Origin: Bombyx mori
Lineage: Eukaryota; Arthropoda; Insecta; Lepidoptera; Bombycidae
Reading direction: 5' to 3'
DNA length: 64,000 bases
NCBI RefSeq assembly: GCF_030269925.1
Contig: NC_085129.1
Span: 20,141,501-20,205,500, forward strand
Shown: piece after piece, positions 26,901 through 38,900 of the stretch
How the letters are laid out: every line of letters starts with the position of its first letter
Position numbering within the stretch: the first letter of the stretch is position 1
Program-made: the position numbers and the translations under genes
Notes under the pieces: generated by a model
The model's database searches: none
What the model saw: the letters and a program-made list of their open reading frames with translations, nothing else
What the model was told of the DNA's origin: nothing

Positions 26901-29900
26901 CATATTTAATGTATAAAATAACATTTTTTCAAAGGCTTCGTTCGCTTTGTACAGTCAAAACTAATTTCTAATTTAATCTTCTAATTAATAATTATATTTC
27001 AAATGTACAAACACAATGTAAATATTTACAATTCTATAAGTATTTTTTTGATACGATTCATTCGCTTATCAAACTGTTGCAGGGTTATTACGTATATTCG
27101 GGAATCGCTTCGAATCTGCTTGTGTATAGAAAAGTAATGATATTATATATATATATATGTATTCCATTTTTATTTTATTATAATTGTTGTGGTGACAAAT
27201 TAATATTACTTACTAGCTGACCCGGCAGACTTCGTAGTGCCTCAATCGATAAATAAAAGGACTAAGCTTTTGTATAAAATAAACATAAAACAAACAAAAA
27301 GAATCCGTCCGACGGGGGACACATCAAAGAGAAAACAAAATTGTTATTTTTATTTAATTCCGAGCATTTTCATATTTACCTACCTTTTAAACCTTCTCTG
27401 GACTTACACAAATAATTCAAGACCAAAATTGGACAAATCGGTCCAGCCGTTTTCGAGTTTTAGCGAGACTAACGAACAGCAATTTATTTATATATATACC
27501 TATATATTACTTATTTTCTTTTTGTGTTAGTAATTTTTTATAGTCATGTTTGTATTTTTTGTGTTATTTTTTTTGCTGTTTTTTTTTGTTTGTTTTATTA
27601 TACTTAGATATTTATTTATTTTCAATTAGGTTACGATTAACATTTCGAAGACCAGTGCACAGGATGGTCGTGTGAGGCATCACACGGACGACTCTTCCCT
27701 TGGCAGTTTTAAATACGAGGTTTTTTTTATTTTTTGTTAATTTTTTTGCTATTAACCTGCTTTTTTTAATAACTACACAGTATTTTAAATAAATATAATA
27801 TAATAATGATACAAAATATTCCGGAATGTTTGAATACAATGAAATGCATTTATATCCTATCTCCAGGGGCGTCTTAAACTAGGATGGGGCCCTTGGGCAC
27901 ACAAGAATTTGAGGCCCTTTTGGAAAGTAAAAAAAGCGAATTATAATAAAAAAAATTTACTGAGTATGACCATTTATTATAGGTAATCAAATACAGTATG
28001 ACATAATATGTCATTAGAATGCTGCTGGTTTTTTGGTTACGATTTCGATAACGGTTTTTTTCGGGATGTCTGTTGAGCAAAATCTTCTATTATAGGCATA
28101 GTATATGCCTTGTAAATACCTTCTGATTACTGATTTGTGAAAAAAGTGTAATGTGCCCGACAAAAATGTTTTGAGAATAAGCGTGTGAGATAAATTTTCA
28201 GTCTTTCGGGGCCCCCTGAGAATGGGGGCCCTGGGCACGGCCCCCGTGTGCCCTTATGGTAAAGACGGTATTGCCTATCTCTCTCACTCAGTCATGCTCT
28301 ATATCTGTCATTGATCCGTACATTCTGTTCCTACTTACCTATATGGATGTTATTAACCGTGAATGTGTGTTTGTTTGTTTGTTTGTCTGTTATTCAATCA
28401 GGGCAATTAATGATTGCTTAACTAAAAAAATTAAGAAAACGAGTTTAATACTTTGAACAATTTCTAAACGTGTATTCAGTAAGTTTACAAATTAAAATTT
28501 TTAAAATAAAAAAAAATAGTTTTAATTTTGGTTCGAGTAAGGCTTAGTTAGAAAAGTACTTTCGTCTCTTTTAAAATAACCTCAAACGACCTTACGTGTT
28601 CCAGGATCAAGAGTCGACGGAGCACGACGGTGACGTGGAGGACATCTCGGACGGCGAGAGGACCTCGTCTTCGGAGAGGGCGTCCCGGCCTACTTACTAC
28701 CCCGGCAATAACGACGACGACACCCCGGGGTGAGTCGAGAGGCGATCTTCTGTAGAGACGAGCGCACGTCTCGACTGACTTCCACGGATTCGATGATTGG
28801 GCAGTGTTGATAGAAGTCGTCGTGGCCTAAAGGATAAGACGTCCGATGTATTCGTGTTGAGCGGTGCACCGGTGTTCGAATCTCAGGCGGCTACCAATTT
28901 CTCTAATGAAATACGTACTCCACTAACGTTCACGATTGACTTCCACGGTGAAAGAATAACATCGTGTAATAAAATTCAAACCCGCAAAATTATAATTTGC
29001 GTAATTATTGGTGGTAGGACCTCTTGTGAGAGTAGTACGGGTAGGTACCACCACCCTGTCTATCTCTGCCGTGAAGCAGTAATGCGTTTCGGTTTGAAGG
29101 GTAGGGCAGCCCTTGTAACTATACTTGAGACCTTAGAACTCATATCTCAAGGTGGGTGGCGACATTTACGTTGTAGACGTCTATGGGCTTCAGTAACCAC
29201 TTAACACCAGGTGGGCTGTGAGCTCGTCTACCTATCTAAGCAATAAAAAAAAAAACAGCCGACGGTGTATGTATATTGGGTGTTAGGAGACCGCTTCAGA
29301 AAACGAAGACAGACGATAGTACTAATGACACCCTTGACGATGGGACGGGAAAAAAATCGATCCTAAAATTAAAAAAATATATATTTTTAAAACATTTTAT
29401 TAACATTATTTACGCTCCATCATGTTAGTACAGCTAAATGAAACGATAGTTTCATAAAAGATACATAACTTTACTAAAAAAAAACCCGCAATGAAATACA
29501 AAATCAAAAACAGCTGATGCTCGGGTCAACGAACGCGCGGGCGCCGCGCTGGTACCGCGCGATCGCACAAATACTTATTTATAACATTTTGTCTAAATAA
29601 CTCCATCATCAAAGGTGTCATTAGTACTATCTTTCTATCTGTCTTACTTTTCGGAAGCGGTCTCCTAACACCCAGTATATATATATATAGACTCTAGCTC
29701 TATATTAGTTGTACTCGTCCGCTTCGCTGGGCATTTAAAATTAACATTATTATTTATTGTCATTATTATTAGGTTGTCCAACACTCATATAAACATTAGC
29801 CTTTTTTTTTATTGCTTAGATCGGTGGACGAGCTCATAGCCCACCTGATGTTAAGTGGTTACTGGAGCCCATAGACATCTACAACGTAGATGCCGCCACA

Positions 29901-32900
29901 CACCTTGAGATATAAGTTCTAAGGTTTCAGTATAGTTACAACGGCTGCCCCACCCTTCAAACCGAAACGCATTACTGCTTCACGGCAGAAATGGGCAGGG
30001 TGGTGGTACCTATCCGCGCGGACTCACAAGTTGTCCTACCACCAGTAATAAGCCTATCCATTAAGTACATGTATTCTCTACATGGACCAAGTTTCAAGTC
30101 AATCGGATGCACGGTTCAGTAGTTATAACGGAACATCCGTAAAAATCACTGTAGATTTATATATTAGTATAGATAAGTCGACATGGGTCCCATATAGATC
30201 TTGGTCCGGTCGGATATCCGGTGACCAGTGGAGGATAAATATTAAAGGCCACACTACTGTCGGTTGCAGCGAGTTCATGGTGAACGCCATGGACGCTGAA
30301 GAGTTGAGGCAGTCGATTCGTCGCTCGAAGCGCTGGAAGACCGACTCCCCCCGGCTGGAGATACCACCCACCACCACCTCGCTCAGCGGCTCCGGCCACG
30401 ACTCCGACGATGACGAGGTAATAATGATTTTAAGCGACTTCGATGTACTTTTCATTAACTTGTTTTTTTTAAAAGGGATTTTATGACCTGGTAACTAAGA
30501 CCTTTAAGTCATATCTTATTTTTATGAAAAATGATAATATACCCGTGAGGCCTCATAAAACGTCCAACTGTGTTTATGGGTTAATTCGCTTGTCGAGTCT
30601 TTGGTCGCAAGTGACGGGTTCGACGAGGACGGTGACCTGTGCTTGTGGTACCTAAAACCGCCGTTAATGGATCTGGAGGATCTGTAATGACGTGCTTAGG
30701 GCAACTCTGGTGCAATACTCGGGGAACTTTGCTGCCCATATTCCGGTGACCCTCTCAGTCGCCCCATCCGACCCCCCGGGGAGAGATGGGGGGGAATTTT
30801 CTAGGCGGTCACACAGAGCCATTTACCGTGCGCATCTAACAAAACCTGTCTGAATTGTACTATGTGTGACGTAATTTGATGTCAAACTTTCCATATATAT
30901 TCCGGAATAACCATAAATCATATATTAGTCTATAACACCAATAATAGTTACATACCGTATGTAAGTTGTAACGTAACTTCATTTCATTTAATTTGACTCC
31001 ATGTTATCATTTTTCATAAAAATAAGAATATAAATTAAAGTAAGACATGACCTAAAGATCTTAGTCACCAGGTCAAAAAAAAAAGTTTTGTGTCCGGCAG
31101 GTGTCCACCCCGTCCGGCGACAACGCGGACCGGAACCCTCTGTCGGCGTCCTGCGAGTCGCTGCCCCGCGCCGCCCTGCGCGAGACCTACGTGCGCGCCG
31201 CCTTCGACAGCCTGGGGGGGACCGACGCCGCGCCCGGCGCAGGTCCGTGCCACCCCCTCCCCTTCACGGCCTAAACAGCTTGAAACCAGCTCTAAGCGGT
31301 AGATCGACTATGCCCTTTAGACTGATTTACTGGTGGTAGGACCTCCTGTGATTACGCGCGGGTAGGTACCACCACCCCGCCTATTTCTGCCGTGAACCCG
31401 TTGTACTGAGACCTTTGAATTAATATCTCAAGGTGGGTGGCGGCATTTACGTTGTAGATGTCTATGGGCTCCGCTAACCACTTAACACCAGGTGGGCCGT
31501 GAGATCGTCTGCCCATCTAAGCAATAAAAAAAATCCTCGAGCGAGAGTAACCGTTATCAGTGAATAAGGATGTCCCTTGTGTTCGTCAGGACACAACTCA
31601 CTGTCGTCGCAGCACCGCGCGCCCACGGTGTCTCGCAACAAGCTCCTGGACCCGGAGGCTGCGAGGAAACGAGAGGAACTCAACAGAAGGATACTGGAGA
31701 CCAGGAGGCAGCTGGAGAATGTGAGTCCTTTTTATTATTTCAGTGAATACGGCTCGTTGGTGTGTGGCAATCGTCAGCAAAGCCGCAGAGAAGCAGCTAC
31801 CCTCAAAACTTTCAAAGCATCCGATAAATGTAGGTTTGCCTTGATTTGAGTCGATAGGACGTTCAGTGAGTCAGGGGACACGGGGGGACCTGACCCCCCC
31901 CCGACCCCCACTGGAGGGCCGACCACCCCCGCGACACCACTACACGTACATCGACTAGTACATTGCCTAAGCTCCTCCCTCTCCCTGCAGGTCGCGTTCA
32001 GATCGAACCTGAAGTCCAGCCAGTCCACGACGGACCTCTCCTACATCCCCGAGAAGGACAACGCGCGCAGGTCGCGACCCATGTCCATGGCCGTGCCAAG
32101 CAACACTCGACCTTACGGTAAACGATTAGTACATATATTCTCTTGTCACGTGTTTGAAAAAAATTAAAATGATTAATAGAAGAGGAGTATTATAGATAAT
32201 AAACACTCAGGCATAGAACAAAAAAAAATGTTTAAAATGTTTTCCCGTTGCGGGAATCGAACCCGCGACCTTCAGCGCGTCAGTCAGATGCGCTAACCGC
32301 TGCACCACCGAGTCAGTAACGTTTCATAACTGATTAGAAATAATTCGATAGATCGCAGTGTAAATGGCGCGTTGCGATATGCCAATATCGAAAAAATATG
32401 CGACAATAAATTTTAATGCCCTTGTGATTCTTAAAAGGATATATTTTTTGATGATATTTCCTCAAATTTATACTCCCGATGTTTGATTTAAAATCTTTTT
32501 AACTTAAGCTATGAGAGCTTTCGTGTGATAGCCTAAGCTTAGGGTAATTTTACGGTATGACACTAATGGATAGTACAATATTTTATTATAGGAAACTTGT
32601 TTTGGGCCAATTTTGCAAGCTATATCTTAATCTCTATAATAATTGAAGCGATTGTTTTCACTTGGAAATGTTCTATCAGCCCGTATTATTTGTTTATTAG
32701 TTCAAATCGTGACATATACGATGTTAAGTAACAACATTAACACGTCAAATTTATGTACTAACAAAAGTAACTAATTTCAAAATCGATTTCCCCTTAAAAC
32801 GCTAACCAGGACTCGCCAATGCATTCCCGGAGGAAACTTTCGATAGTTTAAACTCGAATTACTTTGACAGCCTTAATCCTTGTCAGAATCCTATTCAGGA

Positions 32901-35900
32901 TTACAGAAATAAGAATCTTTACGCCATACCGGCGAATCTGAACCACAGACTCCCGGAGTATAACGAAACTCCCCCATATGTACCACCACATTCGAACATC
33001 CACCCGATATCGAGCGATAAAAGACATTTGAACTTCATTCCCTATTCGAAACCGGTTTTCAAAGAGCAAACCCAACAGAAGCCTTCAGCGTTCACGGTGG
33101 ACACGAAACCGGTTCAATCGAGGGTTTTCAACCGACTCTTCCCGGATAAAGAACCGCCTAAGGTTCCGCCTAGGAATTTCCACCTGAACCTAACGAAACC
33201 GGAGGAGAAACCTCCGCAGAAGTCACTAAAGCCAAACGCCAGGAGCATCTTCAAGAACTACAAGTCTTGTCCGGTCTCGCCAGTCTCTGAGGAGTGCAAA
33301 TGGGCTGATAAAGTCGCCCAAAACGCCAAATGCGAAGGAAAAACTCACGAGACTAACTCTTTAGATCCGAAAAAGAGGAATTCTTTAAGCTTCTTCATCG
33401 GCATGGAAGTTAACAGCGGGAAAAGTGTCGTTGATACAATTAAAACCAACACAGAGAAAATGATAGCAGAAATTACGGAAAAATACGGAGATCTAGATGA
33501 GTTCACTCCCGGCGATAGGAGTGATCTGGATTTGAAACCGACTAGAGGAGAAAGAGACGACGGAAACTTCTCCTCGGACTCGCTGGAAGACTGCAGCTTG
33601 AGCCAAGACGCGAGCTGCAAGAACAAATTGTTTTCGAAGAAAGTCTGTAAAAAACACAATAAGAATCAACCCAGACGGGCCGTGTCCGATTATGAGATAT
33701 ACGGGGCATACGAGAAACCAGCCGTGCCCGCGAAACCCGCGAATATCGGGCAAAAAAGCTCGACTTTGCCAAGAAATATGCCGTCAAACCTCGACGAAGC
33801 CGAGGAGAACAATGCTGAATACATTTATAGATGCCAGAGCGTCTTAACGAAACGCTGCGTGACTAGATCCAATGAGTCGGTTTTGAGCGATAACTCCAAT
33901 TGCTCGAGTGTCTCAAATGAGGTCTTTCTCAAATACGGAAACGAGGTTGCGTTCCAGCAAGCCAAATATGACAGCAGATACAATCTGGACGGCTCACAGA
34001 ATTGTTCCTACGAAAATGTCAACGATGAGTATTTGGATCGACACAGACACAGCAGCGCCAGTTTCTTCTTAAACCAGAAGAAGTACATGAAATCCAGCTG
34101 CAGTCAGGAGTCTATATTGTCGGACGAAATGTATTTGGACAATGACAATCAACTGTCAAGGACGAATTGTAATTCGCTTGAAAGTGTCCTGTCTGACGAC
34201 TCTGATTGTACCAAGAGCGCTCCACTGGAGATGCTGTTCGAAGGTGCCAGACCTAAGAGGCCAATGAAGGGCCAAGCCATACCCCGCAACAGTAAAAGCT
34301 GTTACGAATTCGACCACGCTTCGAAGAGCTACGGTTGCAGCCCGAATAATGCGCCCCAATTCGGCAGCTACATGATCAATAACTACATGGAAGTCAGTCC
34401 CAATTACCAAACCCCGAAGAGTCCAATAGGAAACATTAGCGTGCCGACCAATAAAGTTTATGGATTCAATGTGGACGCCGAGATATCAGGGCACAAGACG
34501 ATAACTAGGTCTAAGAGTCTGTACGATTCGGGCAGTAAACAACCGCCGGTAGCTAAAAACATCGCTTACTATTTCGATGGTAGTAATGTCCAGCAGTACA
34601 CGAAAGAAAAGAAGCCGCCCGATGAGATACCGAGGTTGAACAAGTCTGAATATATGTCAAATAAAACGAAATCCCTGCAGCCGAATTTCGCTGAAAAACA
34701 AAAATACAAAAGCGATTTATCCGCTTGCGAACAGAATACTATGATCAAATCGAAGAGTTGCAGCTTCGAAGTGGTTTTAGAGCCGGCTTCCAAACCTAAT
34801 CCCCTGAAGAGCTTAATGGAGAAACGCAATTCGCACGTTCAGAAGAATCTGGAGAAATTCGAGGAGCAGATTCGCAAAAATACACAGAGCAAAACGACGA
34901 AGAACCAAATGAACAAAGACAAAGCGAACGGCTCAAAAAATAACAACGCCACCAAAAGCTTGGAGCGGGGTTCTGGACAGAAAAACAACAGTAAAATCAC
35001 TATGGAATTCGTGCCCCACAAGCCGCCGAAACCGATCAAAAGAACCTCGTCAGTTAAAATGAATAACAGATTGAAGGCAGGGCTGGATAAACAGGGACTA
35101 GTCTCTTCCATATCGTCGCAGTACAAAGCAAAGTTAGATGGCCTTCATAACAAGAACTACATGGCCCACAAAAGGCAGGAAGACAAGAACTCCAACAACA
35201 ACATAGACTCGAGTGAGAACCCCGAGAAAACCATAGAGGTTTTTGTTAAAGAGAAAGACGTCAATGAGAATAAATCAGAGATTCAGATGGACAGTCTAGA
35301 AGTTTACAGCCTGCAAAGAATGAAAGAAGTTAGCATGGATTCGCTAGACGTTTTAGAAGAATTCACAAAAGATTCATTAGACTATTACGCGGAGCAAGAC
35401 AGTAAATTTTCCTTCGGAAAATCTATAAAAGACCAGATAAATTTGAAAATAGCTAGGAGTGATCGTGAAGCGCCATGTCACAGTCGACAGGCGGACGCCA
35501 AAGAAAACATAGCGCCGCCAGACGACGAAATAAAAAAATACAAGTACATCGAAAGAAAACTCGAGATAATCAACAAACTAGTTGAAATGGAAGAGCGGAA
35601 GATACTGCAGGAGAAAATATTGAAAGAATGGCGCATGAGACCACTGAAAGCTAACATAAACGACGGTACAGGTGTCGTTAAAGTGTTATCCAGAAAATTC
35701 GAGAAGTTAGCTACAAAACAATCAGCTAATTTCGCTTCGTTAACATTAGAAGAAGCGGACACGGATACAGAGAACAGCGAGAACAAGGAAATTAAACGTA
35801 ATCTGAGCTTGCCCGATATTTTGGATACGGACCACATAAGCTTGGTTACCGCGGAAGGCGTAGACTCCGGTAAAGACAACGATTCGATGAACTTCCCTTA

Positions 35901-38900
35901 CGAACAACCATTAAACAACACAGTACGAACAGATGCTCCGAAATCCTTGAAGCAACGGGTTTACAACGAAACGATAATACCGAAAACTGACGTTCATATA
36001 GACAGCGAAAACTATGAATCATCCACGACAAGCTCGAGCTGCACCAACTCCCCAAAAAGACTGTCTTTCTATGGTTTCAATAGACCCAAAATACCGCTAC
36101 GGAGAATCTTGCGAGCGCCAACTCCTCGACTCTGTCTAGAAACCAGGGCCTTACCGATGAGGCCCTTTTTGAATTCGGGGTGTGGCGTAAGGAATTCGGT
36201 TCTCTTTAAAAAAGTTTCCACACCGGTTATGCCTGCGAAATTCACACCTATGCCAGGTCGGAGTGCATGTTCATAACTACTATTAATGTTGTGAATCATT
36301 TTATTTGCGATTCTTGGTTTTCTTGAAACTGTGATGAATCGTTAAGACTGCTAAATATACTTTAGATTTTATTTCATAGCCTTTGTCAATGTCTCCGTTC
36401 GAAAATTAGATATTAACTTTCTGTTGTATTGCGTAATGCAATGCAAAAATTTGGAGCTACAGATGTACATCGAATTCTTTTAAAGCAATATTCGATAAAT
36501 GTCATCTTTCATTGTTATTAACTCACTGCCTCTTCATGATTCGTCACAGAAAGCTTTTTGTAAACATTTTTGTGTATTTTTATCCAGCATGCGTTTTGAA
36601 TTATCTTAGCGTTTTTCAATAAAAAATATTGCATGATTTTAACTTAGAATCGCATGCCTATGCAATGTTGTGTGAGAGCTATATTTATCGACATAGAACC
36701 GAAAATATATAGAAACGGCATTTCAAAACGATTTTGTTTAAAAAAATGGGAAGTGAAAAATAATTAAGGAATTATTACCGAGGCTTGGGGCTACCTAATT
36801 ATGTTAAAATTAATTTGATTAACTTAAAATGTGTTCACATATTTGAGTCGACTATTATCAAAGCCGGCAATCTGACTTTTGGATAATTATTGGTAAATCA
36901 GAAAAACGAATTATTGACTTTGTATTCCATTGGCAGTCACAAAACTCTTCGGAACGACATCTTAGATAAATAACAGGTTAACTATTAACCTTTATTTAAT
37001 GCAGGTTTTGAACCGTATTCTTTGAAGGAGACGATTATATTCAAATCAATCTGTATTGACATATCAATAACATTTTTTTTTCCAAATGCACAGATTGCCA
37101 CCTTTGATAATAGACGACTCATTTTAAAGACCTGAGAATGAACAACCCGAATCAAAGGTAATCTGTTATTGACTATGCAAAAATCTATAAGTATTAATTG
37201 TAAATTTGCAATAAGAATTTTTTTTGATGAGACATCCGACAAATTCTTTTATTATATGGTATATATACCAGTCACACACACATACACGCGAAGGAATAAA
37301 ACTAAGAAAAATTAGTTTCGGTGTGCTTAGTGCGAGCTTTTTCAAATTTGTATGGAGTTGGAACAGCTTCCCTTCGTTTGCCGCTAGGGGCGCTGTTCCA
37401 ACTCCATACAAAATTGAGTTAACTTTTACGCGATCGAGAACGTTAAAAAACTCGCACTAAGCATGCGTGCACCATAATAGAATTATTAGAGGTGTAACCG
37501 ATCTTTTTGAATATTTGTCGAAAGTTTGATTAAATCAGAAAACGCTTGGCCCTCGTACTCAAGCTAAAAGGGCTATAGAAATCACGCGATATCGATTATC
37601 AAATGTATCGATATATAGGTTCTCTTAAATTAGTGTGAGAGGCAGCGACTTCGCTGTGCTGTGCCGGGATTGCTGACTTCCATTACCACTCGCTATCTTC
37701 ATTGACTTTTGTTAAGCCTTTGAGCGCGAAACGTCGATAGACCAATTCTCTATTAATGTGTATAAAGTACGTAGCGTCGGAATACCGACTATTGCGCAGT
37801 TTGATTATAGTTATTAGGTATCGACCTGTACGGACGTGTCTTAGCGACATTAACGTTTTTAATAAGTTAATATTAATATTTATAAACGACCATTTAAAAA
37901 TTATTTTGCTGGGAATTTAGTTTTTATGTTACTGATGGTAGGACCTCTTGTGAGTCCGCACGGGTAGGTACCACCACCCTGCCAATTTCTGTCGTGAAAC
38001 AGTAATGCGTTTCGGTTTGAAGGGTGGGGTAGCCGTTGTAACTATACTGAGACCTTAGAACTTATATCTCAAGGTGGGTGGCGGCATTTACGTAGTAGAT
38101 TTCTGTGGGCCCCAGTAACCACTTAACACCAGGTGGGCTGTAAGCTCGTTCACCCATCTAAACAATAAAAAATATATATTAGGTACCTTTTTCCATACAA
38201 TGTCCTTTAGAAATTTATGGAAAATACGTGAAATTAAGCTGAGCATTAAAAGGTTTATTAATGCACGACTAAACGCTAATGTTACGACAGCTGGTCGCAA
38301 CTATTTGTCGGCATCGGACCGCGAGGAGGAGGGGACCGGTATGAGGAGGGCGATATCTCTGTCGGACCTCGCCGCCAAGCCGATGCCGGCTCCCAGGACG
38401 CCGCAAGGTGGGTTCGGTGGCGGCACGAAAATGTATAAAGGTGGCGGAATTTTTCTATGGGTTTCAATGTAACAAATGCTAGTAATCTATTTAGCTAATT
38501 CGTCCTTCGAATGTAGTTGGATTGGGCGGTCGCCGTGTCGCGCAGAAGTATACGATTGGTTGGGTGCTTATCTACTGTGGTATCATCATCATTCTCCTGC
38601 CCTTCTCCCAGTAACCTGGGGTCGGCGCAATATGTTTTCTCCTTCCATACTCTTCTATCATATACCATTTCTTCTTAGGTCTACGTCTTCCTGTATATCC
38701 TTCCACATTCATAGCTAACACTCTTACCAACATCATTTTCATTTCGTCTCATCACATGTCCATACCATTCACTATGGTATATTAACGGTAAAAGGAGCCC
38801 CATAGAGAGAGTCCACTGAGGTACTCGCTGGATCTTCTCAGTGGGTCGCGCAGTAGATTCAGTAAAGCACTGCTCTTGCTAGAGCTAGTGTTAGCAAATT

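Larger units (their letters stand above)
22663..28604. other. Longest Wdr62 intron, repeat-bearing
   Basis: Holds LINE tails (23022-23468, 25012-25107), Bm1 pieces (25108, 26553) and the repeats at 27213 and 27863. In the rest I see only AT-rich sequence without supported genes. Confidence 0.6.

Noticed and set aside
30082..30269. Coding extension upstream of the exon at 30270
   Set aside because: The open frame lies in a dispersed repeat; the acceptor at 30269 completes the Gly codon left by the previous exon.
33028..36276. Independent gene starting at 33028
   Set aside because: The first codon there is TTG; the frame is open back to the splice acceptor at 32809 and continues the Wdr62 phase.
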